Of a stretch of 64,000 bases of DNA, positions 9,223 to 18,566 are shown one piece after another. The stretch is from the NCBI RefSeq assembly GCF_009380215.1, contig NZ_WHUG01000003.1, positions 558,001-622,000 on the forward strand, written 5' to 3'. How positions within the stretch are numbered: position 1 is the first letter of the stretch; each line of letters starts with the position of its first letter. Source of the DNA: Rugamonas aquatica (GTDB lineage Bacteria > Pseudomonadota > Gammaproteobacteria > Burkholderiales > Burkholderiaceae_D). The notes under the pieces were generated by a model. The model did no database searches. It worked only from the letters and a program-made list of their open reading frames with translations, and was not told where the DNA came from. A program made the position numbers and the translations under genes.

Positions 9223-9402
9223 ATGAACGCACTGATTGCAGCAGCAAAGGTGTTTGCGCACGACGAAGAGGGGATCACCGCCATTGAATATGGCTTGATC
9301 GCGGCAACGATGGTGGTGGCGGTCGGTACGGCCTTCGCCTTGTTGGGGCCGGCGCTGAGGACCGCTTTCACCACGATCGCGACCGCCATCACCACCCCGT
9401 AA
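9223..9402 (+). CDS. flp: Flp/Fap family type IVc pilin
   Basis: A 59-residue prepilin, the structural subunit of the Tad (Flp) pilus. It has the diagnostic Flp motif: a short hydrophilic leader ending in Gly, then ITAIEYGLIAATMVVAVG, which supplies the conserved Glu and Tyr at mature positions 5 and 6 and the hydrophobic helix. The prepilin peptidase encoded next should cut after the Gly at about residue 17. A GGGAG ribosome site lies 7-8 bases before the ATG. A strong hairpin follows immediately, which would make pilin mRNA more abundant than the assembly genes downstream. Confidence 0.93.
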   Translation: MNALIAAAKVFAHDEEGITAIEYGLIAATMVVAVGTAFALLGPALRTAFTTIATAITTP

Positions 9403-9407
9403 GCACC

Positions 9408-9443
9408 AGGCTTTCCAGCCGCAGTCGGGCTGGAAAGCCTTTT
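9408..9443 (+). terminator. Rho-independent terminator / attenuator after flp
   Basis: A 13-bp GC-rich stem (AGGCTTTCCAGCC and its complement) with a 7-base loop and a short T run, six bases after the flp stop. The prepilin peptidase ribosome site follows directly, so it probably lets only part of transcription continue into the operon. Confidence 0.85.
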
Positions 9444-9458
9444 GTTGGAGAGACCGTC

Positions 9459-9989
9459 ATGCTGAATGCGATCGAACTGATATTGATCTGCCTGGTGGCG
9501 CAAGCGGCCGTGACTGACCTGGCCCTGCGCAAGATTCCGAATGTACTGATCCTCAGCGGCCTGTTGCTGGCGCTGATGTTGCACGTGCTGGGCGGACAGC
9601 ACTGGGCGCCCTTGACGTACTGGCTGGCCGGCAGCTTGGCCGGCTTTTTTTTATTCTTGCCGCTGTATTTATTGCGCGGCATGGCCGCCGGCGACGTCAA
9701 GCTGATGGCCATGGTCGGCGCTTTCGTCGGCCCGCTGGCGGCGCTGCAGGTAGCCGCGCTGACCACGCTGATCGGTGGCGTGATGGCCTTGCTGATGCTG
9801 CTGTGGAGCGGCCGCTGGCGCGATGGCTGGCGCAACCTGTCCACGATCTGCCAGCCGCTGCTGTGGCGCTGCTTCGGCATACCGTTGCAAGCGGTGCCGC
9901 TGGAGCCCGGCACCAGCGTCGGCGGCATCCCCTACGGCCTGGCGATCGCGCTGGCAACGATGGCGGTTGTCGCGCTGGCGCATCGCTGA
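9459..9989 (+). CDS. cpaA: Prepilin peptidase (A24, CpaA/TadV)
   Basis: A 176-residue inner-membrane aspartic protease that removes the Flp leader. It shows the two catalytic aspartates of the A24 family, Asp20 in VTDLALRKIPN and Asp79 in AAGDVKL, and several hydrophobic segments. Its length is typical for the short TadV/CpaA type, without the N-methylase domain of PilD. A GGAG ribosome site precedes ATG 9459. It follows flp and its attenuator and begins the assembly part of the locus. Confidence 0.9.
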   Translation: MLNAIELILICLVAQAAVTDLALRKIPNVLILSGLLLALMLHVLGGQHWAPLTYWLAGSLAGFFLFLPLYLLRGMAAGDVKLMAMVGAFVGPLAALQVAALTTLIGGVMALLMLLWSGRWRDGWRNLSTICQPLLWRCFGIPLQAVPLEPGTSVGGIPYGLAIALATMAVVALAHR

Positions 9990-10088
9990 CCTGCCGCTTG
10001 CCGCGCCTTTGCTGCGCGTCAATGTCCACAAAGTGCGGGCCGATAGACTTGATTCCTCAACGTAACTTATTCAACGCTGGAGAACGCC

Positions 10089-11459
10089 ATGCTCGCAGTC
10101 GAATCGCCTTCCTCCGCCCATGATGCCGGCCTCGCCGGCGAGCTGCCGGCGCAGCCGAAATCGGTGCGCGACACCGGCTTGTCGCAGCAGCTGATCGTCG
10201 AGCTGATCGCCAAGGCCATCTTTGTCAACGGCAAAAGTCATCTGCCGGTGCTGACCACACGGCTGCACCTGTCGATCAATGTGCTGCGCGAGGTGCTGGA
10301 GCTCATGCTGGCCGAACACGTGGTCGAAGTGGCCTGGCGCGGCGAGTCGGACATCGACGTGCAGTACCAGCTGACGGCGGCGGGCCGCCTGCGCGCCAGC
10401 GCCTGGATGGACCGCTGCCCCTACGTCGGCCCGGCGCCGGTCACGCTGGAAGCCTACCGCGCCGTGGTCGAACGCCAGGCCGCCCAGGTGCCGCAGCTGT
10501 GCGCCGATGAACTGGCGGCCGAATTCGCCGACGACTTCCTCAGCGCCGCCGTGCAGCGCATGCTGGGCGCGGCCATGTACGCGGGCCGCACGGTGCTGCT
10601 GCATGGGCCGTCCGGCAGCGGCAAGTCGGTGCTGGCGCGCCGCCTGGGGAGCCTGCAGCAGGGCGTGATCGCGGTGCCGCATGCGCTGGTGGTGGGGCAG
10701 GAGATCGTCCAGGTCTACGACGCGCTGCTGCATCGCGCGCCCACGCCGCAGCACCTGCGCGCATTGCGGCCGGCGCAGGAACGCCGCAGCAGCGATCCGC
10801 GCTGGGTGCTGTGCCAGCGGCCCGTGGTGGCGCTCGACGCCGATCTCAGCGCCGACATGCTGGAGCTGCAGCCGGACAGCCATAGCGGCAGCTACCGCTC
10901 GCCGCCGCAGCTGAAGGCCAACAACGGCTTGCTGATCGTCGATGACCTGGGCCGGCAGCGCATGCCCGCCGCCGATCTGCTGAACCGCTTCTCGCAGGCG
11001 CGCGAACTGGAACGCAGCCAGCTGGCGCTGGCCGGCGGCTACCACTTCAGCGTGCCGTGCCACATGCAGCTGGTGTTCGCCACCAGCCTGTCGCCGGAGA
11101 CGCTGCTCGACGCATCGGCGCTGCGCCGCATCGGCTACAAGATCCCGGTCGGCCCGCTGGACGGCGCCAGCTACCGCACCTTGTTTCGCCAGCAGTGCGT
11201 GACGATGGGCGTGGTGTTCGATGACGCGGCGCTGCGCCATCTGATCGATGTGCTGCATGCGGGTAGCGGCCTGCCGCTGCTGGCGTGCTACCCGCGCGCG
11301 ATCATCGGCCGCATCAACGATTTCGCCGGCTTCCTGGGCGAGCCTGCGCGCCTCAGCGTGGCGGCGCTGGAGCAGGCCTGGATCAGCATGTTCGCCACCT
11401 GCGAACCTGCGGCGGCGGCCGGCGATGCGATCGATCAGCTGCAACGGCGCATAGCATGA
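10089..11459 (+). CDS. AAA+ ATPase of the Tad locus, with N-terminal helical/winged-helix-like region
   Basis: A 456-residue predicted cytoplasmic ATPase. Residues 30-110 look like a winged-helix or helical adaptor. The P-loop GPSGSGKS is at 173-180 and a Walker B LLIVDDLG at 281-288; the segment SALRRIGYKI near 360 is arginine-finger-like. It is not one of the canonical Tad components and is unrelated to CpaF. It lies between the prepilin peptidase and cpaB, and its TGA overlaps the cpaB ATG (ATGA), so it is translationally coupled to pilus assembly. It may load or remodel a pilus component, or act in regulation; which is not visible. Confidence 0.8.
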   Translation: MLAVESPSSAHDAGLAGELPAQPKSVRDTGLSQQLIVELIAKAIFVNGKSHLPVLTTRLHLSINVLREVLELMLAEHVVEVAWRGESDIDVQYQLTAAGRLRASAWMDRCPYVGPAPVTLEAYRAVVERQAAQVPQLCADELAAEFADDFLSAAVQRMLGAAMYAGRTVLLHGPSGSGKSVLARRLGSLQQGVIAVPHALVVGQEIVQVYDALLHRAPTPQHLRALRPAQERRSSDPRWVLCQRPVVALDADLSADMLELQPDSHSGSYRSPPQLKANNGLLIVDDLGRQRMPAADLLNRFSQARELERSQLALAGGYHFSVPCHMQLVFATSLSPETLLDASALRRIGYKIPVGPLDGASYRTLFRQQCVTMGVVFDDAALRHLIDVLHAGSGLPLLACYPRAIIGRINDFAGFLGEPARLSVAALEQAWISMFATCEPAAAAGDAIDQLQRRIA

Positions 11460-12298
11460 ACAACAAGCGCGCACTGCTGATGATGGCGCTGGCTGTCGTG
11501 CTGGGACTGGTGGCCGTGGGCCTGGCCTCGCGCTGGCTGCTGCGCCAGTCGCCGGCGTCGGCCAACAAGATCGTCGTCGCCGCCACCGATGTGAACCTGG
11601 GCCAGCGCCTGACGCCGGAGATGCTGATGACGATAGACTGGCCGGCCGAAAGCCTGCCGCACGGCGCCATTCGCGACGGCTCGCGGCTGGTCGGGCGCGT
11701 GCTGAAAACCAGCGTACTGCGCAACGAGCCGCTGAGCGAAGCCAAGCTGGCGCCGGCCGGCACGCTGGGCGGCTTGTCGGCGTTGATCTCGGAAGGCAAG
11801 CGGGCCATCACGGTGCGCGTGAACGATGTGGTGGGGGTGGCTGGTTTTGCGCTGCCGGGGAACTTCGTCGACATCATCGTCAACACGCAGGCCGCAGCTT
11901 CCGGCAACGACAACGCGATCTCCAAGATCGTGCTGGAACGGATACTGGTGCTGGCCGTGGCGCAGGAAGTGGGACGCGACGAGACCAAGCCGCGCGTGGT
12001 CAACGCCGTCACGCTGGAGGTGACGCCGGCGCAGGCCGAGAACATCGACCTGGCGCGCAGCGTCGGCAGCTTGTCGCTGGTGCTGCGCAACCAGGTCGAT
12101 CCACGTCCCGGCGTGACGGATGGTGCGACCAAATTCAGCCTGCTCGGCATCGCCAGGGCGGCCGCGCCTGTCCCCGCTCCGGCCCCAACGCCAGCCGTTG
12201 CGGACAAGCCGCGCGCACAGCTGGCGCAGTCGGCGCTGCGCAGCCGTTCCTGTGTCGGCGTGATCGCCGGTGTGCAGCGCACGCAGGAATGCCTGTGA
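11456..12298 (+). CDS. cpaB: Flp pilus assembly protein CpaB (RcpC)
   Basis: A 280-residue protein anchored by an N-terminal membrane helix (about residues 7-28), with a SAF-like domain (KIVVAATDVNLGQRL) followed by the RcpC/CpaB domain. It acts in the periplasm with the CpaC secretin. A Pro/Ala-rich segment near 235-255 precedes a short C-terminal tail with two Cys. The start overlaps the preceding stop by four bases. The cpaC ATG lies seven bases after its TGA. Confidence 0.9.
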   Translation: MNNKRALLMMALAVVLGLVAVGLASRWLLRQSPASANKIVVAATDVNLGQRLTPEMLMTIDWPAESLPHGAIRDGSRLVGRVLKTSVLRNEPLSEAKLAPAGTLGGLSALISEGKRAITVRVNDVVGVAGFALPGNFVDIIVNTQAAASGNDNAISKIVLERILVLAVAQEVGRDETKPRVVNAVTLEVTPAQAENIDLARSVGSLSLVLRNQVDPRPGVTDGATKFSLLGIARAAAPVPAPAPTPAVADKPRAQLAQSALRSRSCVGVIAGVQRTQECL

Positions 12299-12305
12299 GC
12301 GCGCC

Positions 12306-13781
12306 ATGAGGACGCTACGATACGTGCTGCTGTTGATCGTGGTGGCCAGCCAGGCGCAGGCCGTCGGCGGCGTCCCGGCCAGCGGTGCAGGTGCGGCCGC
12401 CGCCGCGCCGGAAGCGCCGCAGCCGCAGGCGAGCCGCGATGCCGTGGGCCTGCGCTGCGCCGGCCAGGCGGCGACGCCGGGCAACCTGACGCTCGCGCTG
12501 GGCAAGTCGACGCTGATGCGTATGCCAGAGGCGGTGCAGGCGCGCAGCGTCGGCAATCCGGCCGTGCTGCAGGCGATGCTGGTGGCACAGGATACGCTGT
12601 ATGTGGTGGGCGTCGACATCGGCAGCAGCAATATGATCGTGCAGGGCCGCAGCGGCATGTGCAATGTGATCGAGGTGGTGGTCGGCGTCGATCCGGCCGC
12701 GCTGCAGAACGCGCTGGCCGCGTTGATGCCGGCGCAAAAAGACATACAGGTCAGCGCCGCCGGCGACACGCTGGTCATCAGCGGCACCGTCGACGATGCG
12801 CAAACGGCGGCGCGCGTGCTGGACCTGGCGGCCGCGTTCGTGCGGCGCCCGGCGCAGGCGCTGGAGGCGGCCAAGGGCGACAAGGGCGCCGCCGCATCGC
12901 CGGCTGCATCGGCGCCGTCCGCCGCCGGCGCAGGCGCGACGCGCATCGTCAACCTGCTCAACGTCGGCGCACCGCAGCAGGTGATGCTGGAAGTGAAAAT
13001 CGCCGAGGTCTCCAAGACGCTGCTGGACAAACTGGAGAGCGGCCTGGCGCTGAGCTTCGGCGGCGGCAGCTGGACCACGGCGCTGGCGTCGGATTTCGTG
13101 TCCGGCACATTGAAAGGATTGCTCGGCATCGGCAAGACCGGCGGCAACCACGCCGGCATCTCCGCCGAAAAGCAGGATGGCCTGGTGCGCATCCTGGCCG
13201 AACCGACGGTGATGGCGATCAGCGGCCAGGAAGGCAGTTTTCTGGCAGGCGGAAAAATCTTCATTCCGGTCGCGCAGGACAACAACAAGATCACGCTGGC
13301 GGAAAAGGAGTTCGGCGTCGGCCTGCGCTTCACGCCCACGGTGCTGGCGGGCGGCCGCATCAACCTGCGCGTGGCGCCGGAAGTATCGGAGCTGTCGCGC
13401 GAGGGCATCGGCATCTCGGCCGCGGGCTTCTCCGGCGGCGCCATCCTGCCGCTGATTACCACGCGCCGCGCCTCCACCACGGTTGAACTGTTCGATGGCC
13501 AAAGCTTCGCCATCGGTGGCCTGATCCGCAACACCCAGACCACCAACATCCACGGCCTGCCGGTGCTGGGCGAACTGCCGGTGCTGGGGGCGCTGTTCCG
13601 CAGCACCGACTTCCAGCAGGACCGCACCGAGCTGCTGTTCGTGGTGACGCCGCATCTGGTCAAGCCGCTGCCGGCGAACTACAAGCTGCCGACCGACGAT
13701 GTCACGACGCCGAGCCGCGCGCAGCTGTTCCTCGAAGGCCGCATGGAAGGGCCGCCGGCCCAGAGCACCGATCACAAATAA
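12306..13781 (+). CDS. cpaC: Type II/IV secretin CpaC (RcpA) of the Tad pilus
   Basis: A 491-residue outer-membrane secretin that forms the pilus exit channel. An N-terminal signal peptide (RTLRYVLLLIVVASQAQA) is followed by the pilus-formation N-domain (about 45-130), a BON-like segment (about 140-185) and the C-terminal secretin domain (about 225-470) with the typical ending GLPVLGELPVLGALFRSTDF. The frame could extend upstream, but ATG 12306 directly opens the signal peptide. It is embedded in the cpaB-cpaE run. Confidence 0.92.
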   Translation: MRTLRYVLLLIVVASQAQAVGGVPASGAGAAAAAPEAPQPQASRDAVGLRCAGQAATPGNLTLALGKSTLMRMPEAVQARSVGNPAVLQAMLVAQDTLYVVGVDIGSSNMIVQGRSGMCNVIEVVVGVDPAALQNALAALMPAQKDIQVSAAGDTLVISGTVDDAQTAARVLDLAAAFVRRPAQALEAAKGDKGAAASPAASAPSAAGAGATRIVNLLNVGAPQQVMLEVKIAEVSKTLLDKLESGLALSFGGGSWTTALASDFVSGTLKGLLGIGKTGGNHAGISAEKQDGLVRILAEPTVMAISGQEGSFLAGGKIFIPVAQDNNKITLAEKEFGVGLRFTPTVLAGGRINLRVAPEVSELSREGIGISAAGFSGGAILPLITTRRASTTVELFDGQSFAIGGLIRNTQTTNIHGLPVLGELPVLGALFRSTDFQQDRTELLFVVTPHLVKPLPANYKLPTDDVTTPSRAQLFLEGRMEGPPAQSTDHK

Positions 13782-13794
13782 CCGGGATACGACG

Positions 13795-14082
13795 ATGCGA
13801 TACCTACTTAGCCTGCCGATGGCATGCACGCTGGCCGCGTGCGCCCTGACTACCCCGTCCATCACGCCCACCACGCCGCAGTGGGACCGCAACTTCGGCG
13901 CCGCCGCCCGCGCCACGCTGGCGCTGCAGGTCATGCATGCGGACGCGGGCCGCAACGGCGATCCGGTCGCCGGCATGGATGGCCGCGCCGCGCACGCCGC
14001 CTACGAGCGGTATCAAAAGGCCGGCAGCGATCCGGCGCCGCAGCCGTCCGCATTCACCATTGGCGTCAGCGGCGCCAAGTAG
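13795..14082 (+). CDS. Small Tad-locus lipoprotein
   Basis: A 95-residue predicted lipoprotein with the N-terminal signal MRYLLSLPMACTLAAC, a lipobox placing the acylated Cys at about 16. The remainder is short, helical (WDRNFGAAARATLALQVMHAD) and Pro-rich at the end. It takes the position that CpaD-type lipoproteins occupy in other Tad loci, between secretin and CpaE, but is far shorter than CpaD. It may be a minimal pilotin-like partner of the secretin (inference from position). Confidence 0.75.
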   Translation: MRYLLSLPMACTLAACALTTPSITPTTPQWDRNFGAAARATLALQVMHADAGRNGDPVAGMDGRAAHAAYERYQKAGSDPAPQPSAFTIGVSGAK

Positions 14083-14102
14083 CTGTGTCACGAGGAGCGA
14101 TC

Positions 14103-15275
14103 ATGAAAGCACTGATGATCAGCAGGGACAGCCTGCTGCACGCCGAAGTCGCCGCACAAGGTTCCGCGCGCATGCCGCCGATGCAGCTGGTGGCGTCGCG
14201 CAATGGCCTGCGCGATGGGGTCGAACGCCAGCTGCCGGAGATGCCGGACCTGGTGATCGTCGACGCCAGCGACGCCGCGCCGGACGAAACCGAACTGCTC
14301 GAACGCCTGGGCAAGCTGTATTCGTCGTCGTCCTTCATGCTGTTGACGCGCGAGCCGCAGCAGGACTTGCTGATCCGGGCCATGCGCGCCGGCATGCGCG
14401 AGGTGCTGCAACTGCCGCTGGCGCACAGCGCCTTCCACGAGGCGATGAGCCGCATCGAAGTGGCGACGGGCGTCAGCCAGACGCGCGACGGCAAGGTGCT
14501 GGCCTTCATCTCCTGCAAGGGCGGCAGCGGCGCGACGTTCCTGTCGACGAACTTCGGCTACGCGCTGGCCGCGCTGGCCGACAAGAAGGTGCTGCTGATC
14601 GACCTGCACGGCCAGTTCGGCGACGCCACGCTGTACGTATCGGACCAGAAGCCGGCGATGACGCTGTCCGACATCTGCGCGCAGATCAGCCGCATGGACG
14701 GCTCCTTCCTCGATTCCTGCCTGGTGCACGTGGCCTCCAACTTCGGCGTGCTGGCGGCGGCCGACGATCCCAATCACGCGGTCGACATGAAGCCCGAGCA
14801 TATGGACGCCATCCTGCGCGTGGCGCGCCAGCACTACGACTTCATCGTGCTCGATGTCGGCCGCCAGATCGACGCCATCTCGCTGCGCGCGCTGGACCAG
14901 GCGGACACCATCCATCCGGTGCTGCAGCTGGCGCTGCCGGACATCCGCGACGGCCGCCGCCTGCTGGACATCTTCCGCTCGCTGGGCTACCCGAGCGAGC
15001 GCACGCGCCTGATCGTCAACCGCTACGAAAAGGGCGGCAAGCTGCGGCTGATGGACCTGGAGCAGGCGCTGGGCGCGGACGTGGTGCACACGGTGCCCAA
15101 CGATTATCTGTCGGCCACGGATTCGGTCAACCAGGGCATACCGGTGCTGCAGCTGTCGCGCAGCAGCGCGGTGGCGCGCAGCCTGGCCGAACTGGTGGAG
15201 CTGGTGACGGCGCGCCGGGTCTCCGAAAGCAAAGGCCTGTTCGACCGCCTGTTCGGCCGCCACGACAACGATTGA
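14103..15275 (+). CDS. cpaE: Pilus assembly localisation ATPase CpaE (TadZ)
   Basis: A 390-residue protein that places the Tad machinery at its cell site. Residues 1-125 form a degenerate receiver-like domain and 135-370 a MinD/ParA-type P-loop domain. The deviant Walker A reads CKGGSGATFLSTN: the lysine expected in GK(T/S) is replaced by Ala, as in many CpaE/TadZ proteins, so ATP binding may be structural. IVLDVGRQ and VVHTVPNDY mark later core strands. A GAGGAG ribosome site precedes ATG 14103. Confidence 0.9.
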   Translation: MKALMISRDSLLHAEVAAQGSARMPPMQLVASRNGLRDGVERQLPEMPDLVIVDASDAAPDETELLERLGKLYSSSSFMLLTREPQQDLLIRAMRAGMREVLQLPLAHSAFHEAMSRIEVATGVSQTRDGKVLAFISCKGGSGATFLSTNFGYALAALADKKVLLIDLHGQFGDATLYVSDQKPAMTLSDICAQISRMDGSFLDSCLVHVASNFGVLAAADDPNHAVDMKPEHMDAILRVARQHYDFIVLDVGRQIDAISLRALDQADTIHPVLQLALPDIRDGRRLLDIFRSLGYPSERTRLIVNRYEKGGKLRLMDLEQALGADVVHTVPNDYLSATDSVNQGIPVLQLSRSSAVARSLAELVELVTARRVSESKGLFDRLFGRHDND

Positions 15276-15285
15276 GGAGGATGAC

Positions 15286-16632
15286 ATGAGCTTACGCGAA
15301 CGGCTGGCGAGCGCCGACGACAACCGCCAGGGCATCAACGGGCCGCCGGGCCTGGCCGCTGCGGCCTATCTGGAGCTGAAGAAGAGCATGCACCAGACGA
15401 TACTCGACCGCATCGATCTGGAGCGCCTGAAGCGCTTGACGCCGGAGCAGTTCAAGCACGAGCTGGCGCTGCTGGTCCAGCGCATCATCGAGGAAGAGCG
15501 CATCGTGCTCAATCAGCACGAGCGGCATAGCCTGGTGCTCGACATCCAGCACGAGATGCTGGGCTTCGGGCCGCTGGAACCGCTGCTGGCCGACCCCGGC
15601 GTGTCCGACATCCTGGTCAACACCTGCGCCAGGGTCTACGTCGAACGCGCTGGCCGGCTGGAGCTGACCGATGTGACCTTCAACGACAACGCCCACCTGA
15701 TGAAGATCATCGAGAAGATCGTCTCGCGCGTGGGCCGCCGCGTGGACGAGTCGTCGCCGATGGTCGATGCGCGGCTGCCGGATGGCTCGCGTGTGAACGC
15801 CATCATTCCGCCGCTGGCGATCGATGGCCCCATCCTGTCGATACGGCGCTTCTCCGTCAATCCGCTGACGGTGCAGAACCTGCTCGACTACCGCAGCCTG
15901 ACGCCGCCGATGATGGAGGTGCTGAAGGCGCTGGGCCAGGCCAAGGTCAACATCCTGATCTCCGGCGGCACCGGCAGCGGCAAGACTACCATGCTGAACG
16001 TGCTGTCCGGCTTCATTCCGGCGGCGGAGCGCATCGTCACCATCGAGGATGCGGCGGAGCTGCAAATGCGCCAGCCGCATGTGGTGCGGCTGGAGACGCG
16101 GCCGCCCAACATCGAGGGCAAGGGCGAGGTCAATCAGCGTTCGCTGGTGCGCAATGCGCTGCGCATGCGGCCCGACCGCATCATCCTCGGCGAGGTGCGC
16201 GGGCCGGAGGCGCTCGACATGCTGCAGGCGATGAACACCGGCCATGAAGGATCGCTGGCCACCATCCACTCGAACACGCCGCGCGATGCCTTGTCGCGGC
16301 TGGAGAACATGGTCGGCATGACCGGCTTGAACCTGACGCCGCGCGCCACGCGGCAGCAGATCTGTTCCGCCATCACGGTGGTGATGCAGGTGTCGCGGCT
16401 GACCGATGGCACGCGCAAGCTGGTCAGCCTGCAGGAGATCACCGGCATGGAGGGCGACGTGATCGCCATGCACGAGATATTCCGCTACGAGCAGAAAGGC
16501 GTGGACGCGAACGGCAAGGTGCAGGGCAGCTTCTCCGCCACCGGCGTGCGGCCGCGCTTCGCCGACCGCCTGCGCATGTTCGGCGTGCCGGTGGCGGATT
16601 CGGTGTTCGATCCCGACAAGATCTACGAGTAG
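15286..16632 (+). CDS. cpaF: Tad pilus secretion ATPase CpaF (TadA)
   Basis: A 448-residue cytoplasmic hexameric ATPase of the VirB11/GspE superfamily that powers pilus extension (and in Tad systems retraction). All motor motifs are intact: Walker A GGTGSGKT at 227-234, Asp box [10 protein letters not shown] at 251-260, Walker [10 protein letters not shown] at 298-306 and His box [11 protein letters not shown] at 320-330. The N-terminal domain (80-200) contains [12 protein letters not shown]. It starts ten bases after cpaE. Confidence 0.95.
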   Translation: MSLRERLASADDNRQGINGPPGLAAAAYLELKKSMHQTILDRIDLERLKRLTPEQFKHELALLVQRIIEEERIVLNQHERHSLVLDIQHEMLGFGPLEPLLADPGVSDILVNTCARVYVERAGRLELTDVTFNDNAHLMKIIEKIVSRVGRRVDESSPMVDARLPDGSRVNAIIPPLAIDGPILSIRRFSVNPLTVQNLLDYRSLTPPMMEVLKALGQAKVNILISGGTGSGKTTMLNVLSGFIPAAERIVTIEDAAELQMRQPHVVRLETRPPNIEGKGEVNQRSLVRNALRMRPDRIILGEVRGPEALDMLQAMNTGHEGSLATIHSNTPRDALSRLENMVGMTGLNLTPRATRQQICSAITVVMQVSRLTDGTRKLVSLQEITGMEGDVIAMHEIFRYEQKGVDANGKVQGSFSATGVRPRFADRLRMFGVPVADSVFDPDKIYE

Positions 16633-16636
16633 CGAT

Positions 16637-17614
16637 ATGGACACGCTCTTCACGGCCTTCGCGGTGCTGCTGTTCGCCGCAGTGATCCTGATGATCGAAG
16701 GCGCCTGGCTGTGGTGGTCGAGCGCCCACGGCGGCGGTGCGCGGCGCATCGCCAAGCGCCTGCGCTTGATGGCGGCGCGCGGTGAGCGCGGCGGCGAACG
16801 GATCGACATCCTCAAGCAGCGCAGCTACAGCCGCAATCCGGCGCTGGAGCGTATCCTGCGCCGGGTCGATCGCCTGGCCCTGCTGGACCAGCTGCTGCTG
16901 CAGGCGGGCGTGCAGTGGTCGGTGTCGCAGTTCCTCTGCTGCACGCTGGCGATGCTGGCGTGCGGCCTGCTGGTCCTGTCGCTGCTGTCGATGCCCGCGA
17001 TGGCGGCCACCGGACTGCTGGCGTTTTCGTTGTCGCTGCCCTGGCTGGTGTTGATGCGTGCGCGCCGCGCGCGCCTGCTCAAGCTGGAGGTGCAGTTGCC
17101 GGAGGCGGCGGACTTTCTCGGCAGGGCGCTGCGCGCGGGCCACTCCTTCGCCAACGTCATGCAGATGGTGGGCGAGGAGATGCCGGAGCCGATCGCCGGC
17201 GAATTCAAGTTCGCCTACGAGGAGATCAACTACGGCGTGCCGATGAACGAAGCCTTGCACAACCTGGCGATGCGCGTGCCGCTGACCGATCTGCGCTACC
17301 TGGTGATCGCGGTGCTGATCCAGCGCGAATCGGGCGGCAACCTGGCGGAAGTCCTCGGCAATATCAGCCGTCTGATACGCGCCCGTTTGCGCTTGCTGGC
17401 ACAGGTGCGCGTGATGTCGGCCGAGGGCAGGATGTCGGCCTGGATATTGGGCCTGCTGCCGCTGGGCGTGCTGGCGATGATGGCGCTGGTCAATCGCGCC
17501 TACATTAGCGTGCTGTGGACCGATCCGGTGGGCATACGGTTGACGTGGTACGCCTGCGTGATGGCCTGCGGCGGTGTGCTGTGGATGCGCAGGCTGATAC
17601 GCATACGGGTTTGA
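16637..17614 (+). CDS. tadB: Tad inner-membrane platform protein TadB
   Basis: A 325-residue polytopic inner-membrane protein with a type II secretion F domain (GspF-like) at about 155-285, including ADFLGRALRAGHSFANVMQM and ERESGGNLAEVL-like sequence. Hydrophobic helices lie at the N-terminus, near 100-135 and near the C-terminus. It forms the assembly platform with TadC above the CpaF motor. It starts four bases after cpaF and is followed by tadC after ten bases. Confidence 0.93.
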   Translation: MDTLFTAFAVLLFAAVILMIEGAWLWWSSAHGGGARRIAKRLRLMAARGERGGERIDILKQRSYSRNPALERILRRVDRLALLDQLLLQAGVQWSVSQFLCCTLAMLACGLLVLSLLSMPAMAATGLLAFSLSLPWLVLMRARRARLLKLEVQLPEAADFLGRALRAGHSFANVMQMVGEEMPEPIAGEFKFAYEEINYGVPMNEALHNLAMRVPLTDLRYLVIAVLIQRESGGNLAEVLGNISRLIRARLRLLAQVRVMSAEGRMSAWILGLLPLGVLAMMALVNRAYISVLWTDPVGIRLTWYACVMACGGVLWMRRLIRIRV

Positions 17615-17624
17615 GGAGCGCGTC

Positions 17625-18560
17625 ATGGACATCCGGCAGATTATCTTCCTCGTGATTGTCTTCGCGGTGGTGGTGTGCATTGCGCTGGTGGCGCTGCTGA
17701 GTTTTTCGTCGGTGCCGATACGCGAGCGGCTCGGTGATTTTATCGGCACGCCGGAATCCTCGTCGGCGGCCGACGGCGGCTGGGTGGAGAAGGTGGCGCA
17801 GGCGGCGCAGCCGTTCTCCCGCCTGTCGCTGCCGGAGGAGGGCTGGGAACGTTCGCCGCTGCGCACCCGTTTCATGAACGCCGGCTGGCGCCGCGCATCG
17901 GCGCCGTCGCTGTACTTCGCCGCCAAGACGGTGCTGGCGCTGGGATTGCCGGCCGTGGTGGCGCTGCTGGGCGCCACTGCGCTGCAGGGCGCGCTGAACA
18001 AAATCTATCTGCATCTGCTGCTGGTGACGGCGGCCATCGGCTACTACCTGCCGAACGCCGTGCTGTCGCACAAGGCGTCCGGCCGCAGCCGCGAGATTTT
18101 CGAAAACTTCCCCGATGCGCTGGATCTGCTGACCGTCTGCGTTGAGGCGGGCCTGAGCCTGGAGCGCGCGCTGGCCAAAGTGGCGGGCGAAATCCACATC
18201 AAGAGCGTGGCGCTGGCGCAGGAGCTGCAGCTGGTGCTGATGGAAATGCGCGCCGGCTTCAGCAAGGAGAAGGCCTTGCGCAACCTGGCCTTGCGCAGCG
18301 GTGTCGAGGATGTCGATACGCTGGTGGCGATGCTGATCCAGTCGGAGCGCTTCGGCACCAGCATGGGCGAGTCCTTGCGGGTGCACTCAGATAATCTGCG
18401 CAGCAAACGCAGCGTGATCGCCGAGGAGGCCGCGGCCAAGATCGCGTTGAAGCTGCTGTTCCCGCTGATCTTCTGCATCTTCCCGACGCTGATGCTGGTG
18501 CTGATGGGACCAGCGGGCATCCAGATTTACCGGATGCTGCCGGCCATGCTGGGCCAATAG
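17625..18560 (+). CDS. tadC: Tad inner-membrane platform protein TadC
   Basis: A 311-residue polytopic membrane protein, paralogous to TadB, with a T2SSF domain at about 155-285 (FPDALDLLTVCVEAGLSLER; SERFGTSMGESLRVHSDNLR). It has N-terminal and C-terminal membrane helices and a central pair near 105-140. It is the second half of the platform. It is followed after six bases by the terminal lipoprotein gene of the locus. Confidence 0.93.
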   Translation: MDIRQIIFLVIVFAVVVCIALVALLSFSSVPIRERLGDFIGTPESSSAADGGWVEKVAQAAQPFSRLSLPEEGWERSPLRTRFMNAGWRRASAPSLYFAAKTVLALGLPAVVALLGATALQGALNKIYLHLLLVTAAIGYYLPNAVLSHKASGRSREIFENFPDALDLLTVCVEAGLSLERALAKVAGEIHIKSVALAQELQLVLMEMRAGFSKEKALRNLALRSGVEDVDTLVAMLIQSERFGTSMGESLRVHSDNLRSKRSVIAEEAAAKIALKLLFPLIFCIFPTLMLVLMGPAGIQIYRMLPAMLGQ

Positions 18561-18566
18561 GAGACG

